Part shown: one piece after another, positions 53,793 through 63,832 of the stretch
How positions within the stretch are numbered: the first letter of the stretch is position 1
Layout: every line of letters starts with the position of its first letter
NCBI RefSeq assembly: GCF_019634815.1
Contig: NZ_JAHCAP010000018.1
Location: 1 to 64,000, forward strand
Origin: Dokdonella sp.
GTDB lineage: Bacteria > Pseudomonadota > Gammaproteobacteria > Xanthomonadales > Rhodanobacteraceae
DNA length: 64,000 nt
Direction of reading: 5' to 3'
The notes under the pieces: generated by a model
Told to the model about the DNA's origin: nothing
Database searches by the model: none
What the model saw: only the letters and a program-made list of their open reading frames with translations
Position numbers and translations under genes: made by a program

Positions 53793-56138
53793 TCACCGGT
53801 CGTCACCACCGAAGAATTCGCGCAACTGATCCAGCGGGCAATGCACTTCCTCGGTCGGCGCATAGCCGGCGGCAAACGGCAACACGCGGGCGCCCTTGCA
53901 GGCGGCATCGGTGCGCTTGCCTGATGCGGCATCGATGTCGACTTCTTCGAGGCCATCCTGCGGCACCACCAAGGGTGTGGTCGGCAGACGCCTCATCAAT
54001 TCGATCCACACGCGCAATGCGCCAGTCGAGCCGAACAGCGCGGTCGGCTTGTTGTCATCGCGGCCGAGCCAGGCCACCGCGAGGGTGTCGCCGGTAAAGC
54101 CGGCAAACCAGGAATCGCGCTGGGTATCGCTGGTACCGGTCTTGCCGGCTGCATGCAGCCAACCCAGACCCGCATCATTGACCGCATGCGCCGTACCCGC
54201 GACCGCGACCTGCTGCATTGCCCAGGTCACGAGGCGTGCCGCCGTGGTGTAGTCGCCGGCGCCGGTCTTGCTGGCGTAGCGCGTGAGCGGTCGGCCTTGC
54301 GCATCGAGCACGCCGCGCAGCGCGCGCAGCGGCAGGGCATGGCCGTCAGCGGCCAGATACTGGTAGAGCCGCGCGACATCGAAAGGACTGAGGTCAATCG
54401 CGCCAAGCAACATCGACGGATTGGGATTGATCGCGCGCTTGAGGCCAAAGGATTCGAGGAAACCGCGCACCCGCTCGACGCCGATGCGCTGGCCGAGATT
54501 GATCGTGGCGAGGTTCCAGCTGTGGATCAGGGCGTCGGCGAGCAGCACCTGGCCATGCGACTGACGATCATCATTCTGCGGCCGCCAGCGACCACCGCCG
54601 GGCTGGGGCAGGTCGATCGGATTGTCATCAAGCAGGGTTGCCAGCGAATAGCGCTGCGGCTGCGCCAGCGCGACCAGGCTCACGAATGGCTTGACCAGCG
54701 ATCCGATCGGGCGCAAGGCATCGAGCGCGCGGTTGAAGCCCGGCGCGTCGACATCCCGACTGCCGATCATTGCGCGCACTTCGCCATCGTGCGCGCCGGT
54801 GACCACCAGGGCGGATTCGATATCCTCGGCGCGCTTGCCCAGCCCGGCCAGCGCGCTGTCGATCGCAGCCTCACCGAAGGCCTGCACCGAAGGTGCCAAG
54901 GTGGTGTGAATGGCGAGGCCAGCGCCATTGAGCGCGTCGGCGGCGTAATCCTGGGTGAGCTGGCGGCGCACGAGCTCGAGAAAGGCAGGATAGCGATCAC
55001 GCGGCAAGGCCGCATGCGCCGCCGTACCCAGTGGCTGCTTGCTGGCGCTGGCGAAACTTGCGGCGTCGATCAAACCGGTGTCACGAAACACACCGAGCAC
55101 GAGATTGCGCCGTGCCAGCGCGCCCTGCGGATTGCGCCGCGGGTCGTACAGGCTCGGTCCCTGCACGAGACCGACGAGCAAGGCAATGTCGGCAGCACCC
55201 AGGGTGCGCAGCTCGCGGCCGAAGTAGAACTCGCTCGCGGCGGCAAAACCATGCACGGCCTGCGCGCCTTGCTGCCCGAGGAACACTTCGTTGACATAGG
55301 CCTCGAGAATGCGGCGCTTGTCGTAGCGCGCCTCGATGATGAGGGCAATCAGGGCCTCGTTGGCCTTGCGCGTATAGCGCTGACCATTGTCGAGGAACAG
55401 GTTCTTGACCAGCTGCTGGGTCAGGGTCGAACCGCCCTGCACCACGCGTCCGGCGACCAAGTTGATCCACGCCGCGCGCGCTATCGCTGCGACATTGACG
55501 CCATGATGGTGCTTGAACTCGCGGTCCTCGACCGCTTGCAAACCGGCCACCAGCAGCGGCGGGACTTCGCCGAGCGCAACCACCCGGCGATCTTCCTGCG
55601 ACTGCCCATACAACGTGGCGATGCGCGCCGGATCGATGCGCACCCGCTCCAGCGGCGCAGCGCTGTCGGCATCGGTCAGCGCCGCCACACGCCCCTTGTC
55701 CAAGCTTACCGAGATGCGTCGTGCACGCTCGCGGCCGTCGAGATAGATGAACTCACGCCGCGAGATCGTGAATCGATCACCCTCGCGGTGCCAGGTGCCC
55801 GGCGTACGTGCAGCAGCGTCCTCGTCGTAGCGCGCCGCCGCCAGCTCGCTCAGCAGCGCATTCGCATTCAGTGGCTGACCGCGCGCGAGCTCCAGCGGCC
55901 GCGCGTAGACGCGACTGGGAAATTGCCACGACAGGTCGTCGAAGCGACTGCGCACCGCAGCGTCGAGCAGCCACACATAGGGCACGAGAAAGCCGATCGC
56001 AGCACCCAGTGCCAGCCAGAATGGAATGCGCAACAGGCGCCACGCGACGCAAATCCAGCCCCAGATGCGCGAGAAAAATGCCAAACCGGTATCCACTTGC
56101 CAGACAAGGACGCGGCGCAGTGTAACGTGTGGGCGCAT
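53793..56138 (-). CDS. mrcB: Penicillin-binding protein 1B
   Basis: 781-residue bifunctional class A PBP. After a short cytosolic end, one membrane helix (IPFWLALGAAIGFLVPYVWLL) and a UB2H-like segment come the glycosyltransferase domain (QAVEDREFKHHHGVN with the catalytic Glu; QGGSTLTQQLVKNLFL; ARYDKRRILEAYVNEVFLG) and the transpeptidase (S-x-x-K as GSLVKPF, S-x-N as HSWNLAT, and KTGTSD). It polymerises and cross-links peptidoglycan in the periplasm. It diverges from the glycosyltransferase gene across 65 bases. ATG 56138 is used because upstream sequence is Arg/Ser-rich. Confidence 0.95.
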   Translation of the reverse strand: MRPHVTLRRVLVWQVDTGLAFFSRIWGWICVAWRLLRIPFWLALGAAIGFLVPYVWLLDAAVRSRFDDLSWQFPSRVYARPLELARGQPLNANALLSELAAARYDEDAAARTPGTWHREGDRFTISRREFIYLDGRERARRISVSLDKGRVAALTDADSAAPLERVRIDPARIATLYGQSQEDRRVVALGEVPPLLVAGLQAVEDREFKHHHGVNVAAIARAAWINLVAGRVVQGGSTLTQQLVKNLFLDNGQRYTRKANEALIALIIEARYDKRRILEAYVNEVFLGQQGAQAVHGFAAASEFYFGRELRTLGAADIALLVGLVQGPSLYDPRRNPQGALARRNLVLGVFRDTGLIDAASFASASKQPLGTAAHAALPRDRYPAFLELVRRQLTQDYAADALNGAGLAIHTTLAPSVQAFGEAAIDSALAGLGKRAEDIESALVVTGAHDGEVRAMIGSRDVDAPGFNRALDALRPIGSLVKPFVSLVALAQPQRYSLATLLDDNPIDLPQPGGGRWRPQNDDRQSHGQVLLADALIHSWNLATINLGQRIGVERVRGFLESFGLKRAINPNPSMLLGAIDLSPFDVARLYQYLAADGHALPLRALRGVLDAQGRPLTRYASKTGAGDYTTAARLVTWAMQQVAVAGTAHAVNDAGLGWLHAAGKTGTSDTQRDSWFAGFTGDTLAVAWLGRDDNKPTALFGSTGALRVWIELMRRLPTTPLVVPQDGLEEVDIDAASGKRTDAACKGARVLPFAAGYAPTEEVHCPLDQLREFFGGDDR

Positions 56139-56203
56139 GCGCGCCGCCCGGGCGCGGCGATCGGTGATAATCGCGCTTTGCCCCGACCCGCCACCCGCCG
56201 CGC

Positions 56204-59200
56204 ATGCCTGCCGCTTCAGACCCAAGCCGCACCACCCAAGGCATTCCGCGCCGCCCGCTGCGCGTATGCCTGCATGGCGCGGCGCTGACACCGCAGCAGC
56301 GCGAACATCTGCGTGCGCGCCTGCCCGCGGCCGCGCGGGTCGTGGTGGTCGGCGATCGCGTCGGCGACTGGCCCGATGCGCAGCACCTCGCCCTCGCCGC
56401 CGATACCGATCCACTGGCGCTGCTCGCAGCCGCCGCGTCGCGTTTCCCGGGCGAGGACCTGGTGCTGCTGCATGCCGATCTGCTGCTGCCGGAGTGGGCG
56501 ATCGAACGCCTGCTCAAGGTGCTCGATCTGCCGCAGGTACTGGGTGCCTTTCCGCTCGATCGCACGCCCTTGCGCAATCCGCTGCCATCCTGTGCCGCAG
56601 GTGCCGATGCGCTGCGCATCGATGCGACATGCTTTGCGTGGTCGCGCCGAGCGGCATTCGATGACCGCAGCTATCCCGCCGACCTGCCTGCCCTGTCGGC
56701 CTGGCATGGCCCGCGCCTGCAGGCATTGGGCGCAGCGGCCCTGCGCCAACGCGACATGCTCGACGCGGCGGGCCTGCGTGTCGTCGTGCTCGATCACCTC
56801 TACATCGACGCCGGCACCGAGGCAACGAGAAACACCAGCGCGAGCGATCCGCGCGATCCGCTGCCGCCGTCACCACTGGCAGCGCTGCACGCGCCGTTGG
56901 CCCGGGCCCTCGCGGCCGCCGGCACGCCCCCCTTGGCCGCCCTCGACCACCGGCCGGTACTGCTGCACATCCTGCATGGCTGGGGCGGTGGCGCGCAGCG
57001 CTGGGTCAGCGACTACGCCCATGCCGACCACAGCGCCCATCATCTGGTGCTGATTGCGCGCGGCAGCGCGGCGCGGCGCACGCATGGCGAATGGCTGGAA
57101 CTGCGCGATGCGCGTCTGGATATGCCACCGCTGCGGCGTTGGCCCTTGCCGCGTCCGATTGCCGACAGCGCGGTCGGTGACGCCTGCTATCGCATGTTGT
57201 TGCGCGAGGTGATCGCGGATCATGGCGTCGATGCGATCATCGTCTCCTCGCTGATCGGCCACAGCCTCGACGCGCTGCGCAGCGGACTGACGACGCTGTG
57301 CGTGGTTCACGATCACTATCCCCTGTGGCCACGGCTGCATCATGATTTCGGCGATCCCGCACTCGCTTTCGACTCCGCGCAACGCGCGCGCGAACTGCGC
57401 GGACCCGACGACGAAGCGATGTTCGCCAATCGCGATCCCGCCCATTGGCAGGCCTTGCGCGACACTTTCGTCGCCGACCTGCGCGCGGCCCGCGCAAGCC
57501 TGCTCGCACCCAGCCGCTCGGCGCTCGCCAACCAATTGCGCCTCGCGCCGGAACTGGCCTCCCTGCCATCGCAGGTGATCGGTCACGGCATCGCGCCGTG
57601 GCCCGCGGGCACGCAAGCACTGCCCGCGCCACCGAAACGAGGCAAGCTGCGCCTGGTGATGATCGGCCGCGTGCGCGCGGGCAAGGGACTGCGCCTGCTC
57701 AATGCGGCATGGCCGCGCTTGCGCGAGCACGCCGAACTGTTCCTGCTCGGTGCCGGCGCCGATGCGCACGAGCTGTTCGGCCTGGCCGACCTGCATGTGC
57801 TGCTCGACTATCGCCGCGACGAGCTGCCCGCCCTGCTCGCGCGCCTGCAAGCCGACGCCGCGCTGTTGCTGCCGACCGTCGCCGAAACCTTCAGCTACAC
57901 GCTCTCGGAACTGCGCAGCTTGGGTGTGCCGGTGATCGCGACGCGGGTCGGCGCGCTGGCTGAGCGCATCGACGATGGCGTCGATGGTTTTCTGGTTGCA
58001 GCGGATGCCGATGCGCTGGTCGCGCGGATCATTGCACTTGCTGCCGATCGCGACGCGCTTGCGCGCGTGCGCAGCCGACTGGCCAGCCTGGATGAGCCCA
58101 CGTCCGCCGAGCGCGCGCGCGCGTACGGCGCGCTGCTTGCATTGGACGAGCGCGAAGCCCTGCGCTACCCGCTGATCGATCTCGATCCGGCCCAACTCGA
58201 AGCAGCGGACAGCGCCAGCGAGCTCGCTCAGGCACAGGCGGCTCGGCGCGATGTATCCACGCTGCTGACGGCGGCGCAAGCAGAAGGCGCCAGACGCGGG
58301 GACTGGGGCCACGCGCTGGCCCGCGAGCTGCGCGACACGCAATCCACGCTTGAAGATCGCACACGCTGGGCGCTCGGGCTCGATGCCCAATTGCAGGACA
58401 TCAAGCCACGCTACGAACAAATGCTCGCCAGCGACTCCTGGCGCATCACCGCGCCGCTGCGCAGGGCCAAGTCGCGGCTGCGCAACCTGCGCGCCACGCT
58501 GGCCTTTCGCAGCAAGAGCCTGCGCGCGCTCCTCGCCCGCACGCGCGGCAGCCTCGCCCAGCGCGGCCTCGCCGGCACGCTCGCACGCATCGGCCAGGAA
58601 CTGCGCCAGCGCGGTGGCGGCCCCAAGGTCGCGCTCGCTGCCCTGCCACACGATGACGGCATGCCCTTCGCCGTGCCGGGCAGCGAACAGCCGCGCGTGT
58701 CGATCGTGATTCCGGTCTACAACAAGATCGAATACACGATTGCCTGCCTGCGTTCCCTTGCCGCGCATGCGGGCGCGGTGGCCTTCGAGGTGATCGTCGT
58801 CGATGACAGCTCCAGCGACACCACGCCGCAGCGCCTGGCGAGTGTCGAGGGCATCCGCGTGCAGCGCAACGCCGCCAATCTCGGCTTCATCGGCTCCTGC
58901 AATGCCGGCGCCGCATCGGCGCGCGGCGAGTACGTGCTGTTCCTCAACAACGACACCGTGGTCACCGCCGGCTGGCTCGAATCCCTCGTGGCCTGCTTCG
59001 AATCCGCGCCGGATGCGGGCCTGGTCGGCGCGCGGCTGGTCTATCCCGATGGCCGACTGCAGGAAGCCGGCGGCATCGTCTTCAGCGACGCCTCGGGCTG
59101 GAACTACGGTCGCTTCGAGGATCCCGCCGATCCGCGCTACGGCTTCCGCCGCGAGGTGGACTACTGCTCGGGCGCGGCGATCCTGCTGCGCCGCGACCTG

Positions 59201-60589
59201 TTCACGCGGCTGGGCGGATTCGATACGCGCTATGCACCGGCCTATTACGAAGACACCGACCTCGCCTTCGCGGTGCGCGCCGCCGGCCTCAAGGTCTACG
59301 TCGAACCGGCATCGACCGTGATCCATTTCGAAGGCATCACTTCGGGCACCGACACCAGCAGCGGCACCAAGCGCTACCAGGTCATCAACCGCGACAAGTT
59401 CGCCGACAAGTGGCGCGATGCCCTCGCACGGCAACCCGCGCCGGGCACACCGATCGGCCTCGCCGCGACGCATCGCACGCGCCATCGCGTACTCATCGTC
59501 GACGCCACCACGCCAATGCCGGATCACGATTCGGGATCGCTGCGCATGGTCAACCTCATGCGCGTACTCGGCGATCTCGGCTGCCGGGTGAGCTTCCTGT
59601 CGGAGAACCGCCTGCATGTCGATCGCTACACGCCGGCGCTGCAGGCGCTGGGCGTGGAAGCGCTGTACGCACCCTTCGTGCAGGATCCGGTCAAGTTCCT
59701 GCGCGAACGCGGTGCCGAATTCGATCTGGTGATCCTCTCGCGTCACTATGTCGCCGCCCCACTCGCGGGCCTGGTGCGCCTGTATGCACCCAAGGCGCGA
59801 CTGGTGTTCGACACCGTGGATCTGCATTACCTGCGCGAGCAGCGTGCCGCCGAGCTGTCCGGCGATGCTGCGCTTGCGCGCACCGCCGCGGCCACGCGCA
59901 CGCAGGAACTCAAACTGATCCGCGACAGCGACATCACCCTCGTGGTCAGCCCGGTCGAGCAGGAACTGCTGGCCCGCGATGCGCCCGGCGCGCGCGTCGA
60001 GGTGCTCTCCAACGTGCACGAGGTGCACGGCTGCAAGCAAGGCTTCGGCGCGCGCAAGGATCTGGTCTTCGTCGGCGGCTTCCAGCATCCGCCCAACGTC
60101 GATGCGGTGGAATGGTTCGCGCGTGAAGTGTTCGACACGATTCGCACGCAACTGCCCGAGGTCCGTTTCCACGTGATCGGCAGCCGCGTACCTGCATCGA
60201 TTCGCGCGCTCGCCGACGATCGGGTCATCGTGCATGGTTTCGTCGAGGACATCATGCCGTTCATGGACGGCTGCCGGATTTCGGTCGCGCCGCTGCGTTA
60301 CGGTGCCGGCGTCAAGGGCAAGGTCAACATGGCAATGAGCTGCGGCCTGCCGGTGGTGGCGACGCCGATCGCGGTCGAAGGCATGCATGTGCGCATCGGC
60401 GAGGACGTGCTGGTGGCCGAGTCGGCCAGCGCGTTCGCCGGCGAAATCCTGCGCCTGTATCACGACGCAGCACTGTGGGACACCTTGTCGCGCAATGGCC
60501 TGGCCAACGTCGAGCATCACTTCTCGTTTGCCGCGGCACGCGCCGCGGTCGAACGCCTGTTCACGGATTCGCACCAGAGCCGCACATGA
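56204..60589 (+). CDS. Multi-domain glycosyltransferase (GT4-GT2-GT4 type)
   Basis: 1461-residue protein. Residues 1-270 are an Ala/Leu/Arg-rich region of unclear fold. About 270-640 resemble a GT-B enzyme (LRLVMIGRVRAGKGLRLL; ETFSYTLSELRSLGVPVIATRVGA). A linker with a helix-rich stretch follows. A GT2 domain starts near 832 (VSIVIPVYNK; VVDDSSSDTTP; FLNNDTVVTAGWL; YEDTDLAFAVRAAG). The last 370 residues are a second GT4-like half (LIVDATTPMPDHDSGSLRM; VFVGGFQHPPNVDAVEWF; LRYGAGVKGKVNMAMSCGLPVVATPIAVEGM). It probably builds part of a surface polysaccharide in the cytosol. No other polysaccharide genes adjoin; its stop overlaps the M50 gene start (ATGA). Confidence 0.9.
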   Translation: MPAASDPSRTTQGIPRRPLRVCLHGAALTPQQREHLRARLPAAARVVVVGDRVGDWPDAQHLALAADTDPLALLAAAASRFPGEDLVLLHADLLLPEWAIERLLKVLDLPQVLGAFPLDRTPLRNPLPSCAAGADALRIDATCFAWSRRAAFDDRSYPADLPALSAWHGPRLQALGAAALRQRDMLDAAGLRVVVLDHLYIDAGTEATRNTSASDPRDPLPPSPLAALHAPLARALAAAGTPPLAALDHRPVLLHILHGWGGGAQRWVSDYAHADHSAHHLVLIARGSAARRTHGEWLELRDARLDMPPLRRWPLPRPIADSAVGDACYRMLLREVIADHGVDAIIVSSLIGHSLDALRSGLTTLCVVHDHYPLWPRLHHDFGDPALAFDSAQRARELRGPDDEAMFANRDPAHWQALRDTFVADLRAARASLLAPSRSALANQLRLAPELASLPSQVIGHGIAPWPAGTQALPAPPKRGKLRLVMIGRVRAGKGLRLLNAAWPRLREHAELFLLGAGADAHELFGLADLHVLLDYRRDELPALLARLQADAALLLPTVAETFSYTLSELRSLGVPVIATRVGALAERIDDGVDGFLVAADADALVARIIALAADRDALARVRSRLASLDEPTSAERARAYGALLALDEREALRYPLIDLDPAQLEAADSASELAQAQAARRDVSTLLTAAQAEGARRGDWGHALARELRDTQSTLEDRTRWALGLDAQLQDIKPRYEQMLASDSWRITAPLRRAKSRLRNLRATLAFRSKSLRALLARTRGSLAQRGLAGTLARIGQELRQRGGGPKVALAALPHDDGMPFAVPGSEQPRVSIVIPVYNKIEYTIACLRSLAAHAGAVAFEVIVVDDSSSDTTPQRLASVEGIRVQRNAANLGFIGSCNAGAASARGEYVLFLNNDTVVTAGWLESLVACFESAPDAGLVGARLVYPDGRLQEAGGIVFSDASGWNYGRFEDPADPRYGFRREVDYCSGAAILLRRDLFTRLGGFDTRYAPAYYEDTDLAFAVRAAGLKVYVEPASTVIHFEGITSGTDTSSGTKRYQVINRDKFADKWRDALARQPAPGTPIGLAATHRTRHRVLIVDATTPMPDHDSGSLRMVNLMRVLGDLGCRVSFLSENRLHVDRYTPALQALGVEALYAPFVQDPVKFLRERGAEFDLVILSRHYVAAPLAGLVRLYAPKARLVFDTVDLHYLREQRAAELSGDAALARTAAATRTQELKLIRDSDITLVVSPVEQELLARDAPGARVEVLSNVHEVHGCKQGFGARKDLVFVGGFQHPPNVDAVEWFAREVFDTIRTQLPEVRFHVIGSRVPASIRALADDRVIVHGFVEDIMPFMDGCRISVAPLRYGAGVKGKVNMAMSCGLPVVATPIAVEGMHVRIGEDVLVAESASAFAGEILRLYHDAALWDTLSRNGLANVEHHFSFAAARAAVERLFTDSHQSRT

Positions 60590-63339
60590 TTGACCTGCTC
60601 GCAATCGCCGTCGGCGTGTTTGCCTTTCTCGTCATCCTCATCCTGCGCAGCTGGATGTCGGTACGAGTGCCGCACTTTCGCTGGCGAGTGGCACCCGTCA
60701 GCGCGCCGCCTGCAGCCTTCGCCGACTTGCACGCGACCGCCGAAGGCGAGCTGGGCGAGCTGGGCTTCCGCCACCTGGCCTGGCTGCTGCTCGAGGATCA
60801 GCAAGGCCAATTCCTGCCGGCGATCGCGCGCGTGATGATCGACGCGCAGGGCGAAACCCTGGCTCATCTGCAGCCGCCGGTGGATCTGACCAAGCCCAAT
60901 CATCTGGTGACGACCTTGAGCAGTCGGCTCGCCGATGGTCGCTGGCATTCGAGCCTCAACGAAAGCTCCGCCGACGAGTTCTTCAGCACGCCGCGCTCGC
61001 CACGCCGCAGCTTCAACGTCGACAATCTGCCAGCCCTGCTCGAAGCACACCGCGCATGGTGTGCGAGTGAAGGCGGCGCAACGCGAATCACCGACATCCG
61101 TCCTGCGGCGATCGCCAGCGGGCTTTGTGCACGCATCGATGCCTTTCTCGAGGATCTCGAGCGCACTGGCATGAGTTACCGCGCGCACGATGGCAGCCGG
61201 CGCATGCGCCTGTCGCGCATGCTCAAGCTGTTCCTGTATTTGCTGCGCGCACCCAAGCGCGCGCCCGACACCGCGCCGGTGCCGCCGGCGCGGCAACTGG
61301 CCCTGCTGGCGCTGATGGAGCGCCAGCACGAGCGCGCACCGACGACGGCCATGCAGTTCGTGCTGCTGGCACTGACCACGGCCTTGTTTGCCTTGTTTGG
61401 TGCCGTGTTCTGGAATGTTGAGGCGGCCTTGATGCTCGCACTCGCGCTGATCGTGCACGAAGGCGGGCATTACCTGGCGATGCGCGCGTTCGGTTATCGG
61501 CACGTGCAGATGGTGCTGCTACCCCTGCTCGGCGGCGTGACCACCGGTCAAGAGCAGGACCCCAATGGCAGGCATCGCGCCCTGGTGAGTCTGGCCGGGC
61601 CGCTGCCCGGTATCGTCATCGGATGGGGTTTGCTCATCGTCGCGCTCGGCGTCGCTCCCGGCGGCCTTCTGCTCTGGTCGGCGATCATGTTTCTCGCCCT
61701 CAACTACCTCAATCTGTTGCCGGTTCCGCCACTGGATGGCGGCCATTTCGTGCAGGCGTTGTGGCCGCGCGGTTGGGAGCGCGTGCAGATCGTGTTCGTC
61801 GGTGTGCTCGTCCTGCTGGGTGTAGTGCTGGCATGGGTGCTGGAGTTCTGGTTGTTGTTGGTCCTGATCGGTGTGCAGCTCATGCTCATGCGTGGCCACT
61901 GGCGCGACGCCCGTGTGCTGCGCAGCCTGCGGGCAGCGCCTGATCTGGCCGCACTCGGCAAGCACGCACTCGATGCACGCTTGCTCGCGGCAATCGATGC
62001 CGATCAGCCCACGGCCAACCTCAATGCCCGCCTCACCCGCGTGCTGCGCCTGCGCAGCCTGCTGCAGTTGCAACCGCCGCGGCCACTCGCGCGCATCGCC
62101 CTGCTCGCGCTTTATCTTGCCTGTTTTGCGCTGCCGCTCGCTTCTGCGCCAATTCGCAACATGACCACAGCCACTGCATCGATCCTGTTGCAGTCGCTGC
62201 AACCGGACGAACCCGATCCCGAGCTCGAACAGCGGATCCAGGCCCAAGCAGCGCGCTTCGAAGCGCAGCGCAAGGCGTCGCTGCAGTTGCCGGTTCCGAC
62301 CTTGCTCGATGGCATCGCACAGGCGATGAGAACCACCAACCCGAGGCTCAAGGTCGACGACCTGCCAGCGGCCGACGACACGGCGCTTGCCGCCGCCGCG
62401 CAGCGACTGGGCCAAGCCCTGCCACCCGACTACGCGGTGATCGCGCGCTGGCCACAGCGTGCCCTGCTTGGTCTGCGCGAACCGGCAGATCTCGCGCAAG
62501 CCGATGCGACTCATGCCCAAATGCTCGACGATCTCACCGAAAAGGGTACGCAGACGCTGTTCGCTATCGACGCCGACGACAACGTGCATGAGCTCACGAG
62601 CGCGCAGCTCGCGCGCATGCTGGTGCTCGCCAGCTCGGAGGAGCAGACCCTCCTGCTCTACGACAATGCGGCCGATCCTTGCTGCCGCGTGCTCGAACTC
62701 GGCGAAGATGCGAACAGCGTGTGGCCCGACCTGCATGCATGGCTCGCCGCGCGCCACGCGCAGGAACTGTCGTGGGCGGATGCCGCGCGCCGCATGGAGG
62801 CCGCACGCAACGCCGTGATCGAGCGGGATGCGGCGCTCGACCTGCCGGCGTTGGCGCAGCGGCTGCGCAGCTGCTGCACGAAGATGTGGCCCGATGTCGA
62901 TGCCCAGGCGCGCACACCGGCGCAGATCGACGCCGTGGCGCAGCGGCTGGGCGAGCTGCCAGCCGACTATCGCGCCCTGCTCGCGCTGAGCAATGGCCTG
63001 CCCGGCGCGAACCTTTCGCCACTGGATGAAGTCGCCGCACTCGATGCCGAGGCCCAAGCGCGACTGCTCGAGGAAATCCCGTGGCCGCGCATCGCCGATG
63101 ACGGCAGCGAACAGGGTGAATTCACCGCGGCGCAGGCTGCCGCGGGCGCACTCGTCATTGGCGCATGGCGCTGGTCACCCAAGCAGACCGCAGCAACACG
63201 CGCCACGATCCTGCTCGTGCACCTCGCCGACGGCACGCCGCTTTACCTCGATCGCGCCGGGCATCGCGCGCACGAAAGCCTGCGCCGCCTGCTGCTTGAG
63301 GCGCACGCGCAACGCGCCGCCGCGCAAGATGCGTACTGA
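60586..63339 (+). CDS. M50 site-2 metalloprotease fused to SUKH-like domains
   Basis: 917-residue membrane protein. An N-terminal helix and a soluble region of about 220 residues precede a site-2 protease core: helices around residues 255-285, zinc motif H291-E-G-G-H295, and the third ligand in PVPPLDGGHF (D384), with several more helices. After another helix near residue 510, the C-terminal 380 residues are soluble and hold at least two SMI1/KNR4 (SUKH)-like stretches, the clearer being IDAVAQRLGELPADYRALL then SNGLPG, the weaker AAAAQRLGQALPPDYAVI. SUKH proteins are best known as toxin-immunity factors. Translation is coupled to the glycosyltransferase gene. Substrate unknown. Confidence 0.85.
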   Translation: MIDLLAIAVGVFAFLVILILRSWMSVRVPHFRWRVAPVSAPPAAFADLHATAEGELGELGFRHLAWLLLEDQQGQFLPAIARVMIDAQGETLAHLQPPVDLTKPNHLVTTLSSRLADGRWHSSLNESSADEFFSTPRSPRRSFNVDNLPALLEAHRAWCASEGGATRITDIRPAAIASGLCARIDAFLEDLERTGMSYRAHDGSRRMRLSRMLKLFLYLLRAPKRAPDTAPVPPARQLALLALMERQHERAPTTAMQFVLLALTTALFALFGAVFWNVEAALMLALALIVHEGGHYLAMRAFGYRHVQMVLLPLLGGVTTGQEQDPNGRHRALVSLAGPLPGIVIGWGLLIVALGVAPGGLLLWSAIMFLALNYLNLLPVPPLDGGHFVQALWPRGWERVQIVFVGVLVLLGVVLAWVLEFWLLLVLIGVQLMLMRGHWRDARVLRSLRAAPDLAALGKHALDARLLAAIDADQPTANLNARLTRVLRLRSLLQLQPPRPLARIALLALYLACFALPLASAPIRNMTTATASILLQSLQPDEPDPELEQRIQAQAARFEAQRKASLQLPVPTLLDGIAQAMRTTNPRLKVDDLPAADDTALAAAAQRLGQALPPDYAVIARWPQRALLGLREPADLAQADATHAQMLDDLTEKGTQTLFAIDADDNVHELTSAQLARMLVLASSEEQTLLLYDNAADPCCRVLELGEDANSVWPDLHAWLAARHAQELSWADAARRMEAARNAVIERDAALDLPALAQRLRSCCTKMWPDVDAQARTPAQIDAVAQRLGELPADYRALLALSNGLPGANLSPLDEVAALDAEAQARLLEEIPWPRIADDGSEQGEFTAAQAAAGALVIGAWRWSPKQTAATRATILLVHLADGTPLYLDRAGHRAHESLRRLLLEAHAQRAAAQDAY

Positions 63340-63346
63340 GTCGGCT

Positions 63347-63826
63347 TCAAGGTGATATCGAGCGCCGCTTGCGGAGCGACGTGCCGAACCAATGCACGAG
63401 TTGCTCGGACACCTCGTGCCGATCCAGCAGATCCAGGTGGTTCATGCCCCGACCGATCCATTGCCGATGCGGCGCAAATCGCAAGGTGCGACGGACATCG
63501 GCGTGTTGGCCCAGGGCACTGGCCAGCGGCACCAGCCCATCACCCGGCAAGCAACCCAAGGAGGCGCTGCTTGCCTGTGCGGTCACTGCGGCGATTGCAT
63601 GACAGTGCACTCTTGCAGGCAAGGGCAGGATCCGCCGCGGATCGCCAGCGCGTGCGAAGCGGTCGCGACCTTGCCAATCCTCATCGAGCACATGATCGGC
63701 CAATCCCGTCGTTGCATCGATCCCCAGACGCGCGATTCTGCGCAAAGCCGAAGGCTGCAAATGGGCCGGTCTGGTGATGGCGTCAGATGAGTGCGCCCTG
63801 GCGCGGTTGCGGAATGCTCGATGCAT
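63347..63826 (-). pseudogene. 5'-truncated lipase/esterase remnant
   Basis: Open frame of 159 codons whose translation matches only the C-terminal half of an alpha/beta-hydrolase lipase: HVLDEDWQGRDRF, PLPARVHCHAIAAVTA, then GDGLVPLASALGQH with the likely catalytic Asp and GMNHLDLLDRHEV with the likely His. The nucleophile motif G-x-S-x-G and the N-terminal half are missing; the frame begins 7 bases after the stop of the NRDE gene. I read it as a gene that lost its 5' end by deletion or rearrangement. It converges on the M50 gene with 7 bases between. Confidence 0.65.
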
Positions 63827-63832
63827 CGAACC

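Noticed and set aside
54153..56288. A 711-codon open frame opposite mrcB
   Set aside because: Opposite a complete PBP1b with all catalytic motifs; the translation is charged and repetitive in composition.
56870..60604. A 1244-codon open frame on the strand opposite the glycosyltransferase gene
   Set aside because: Its translation is Arg/Gln/Ala/His-rich with no known domain, while the plus strand encodes clear glycosyltransferase motifs. Long antisense frames are expected at this GC content.
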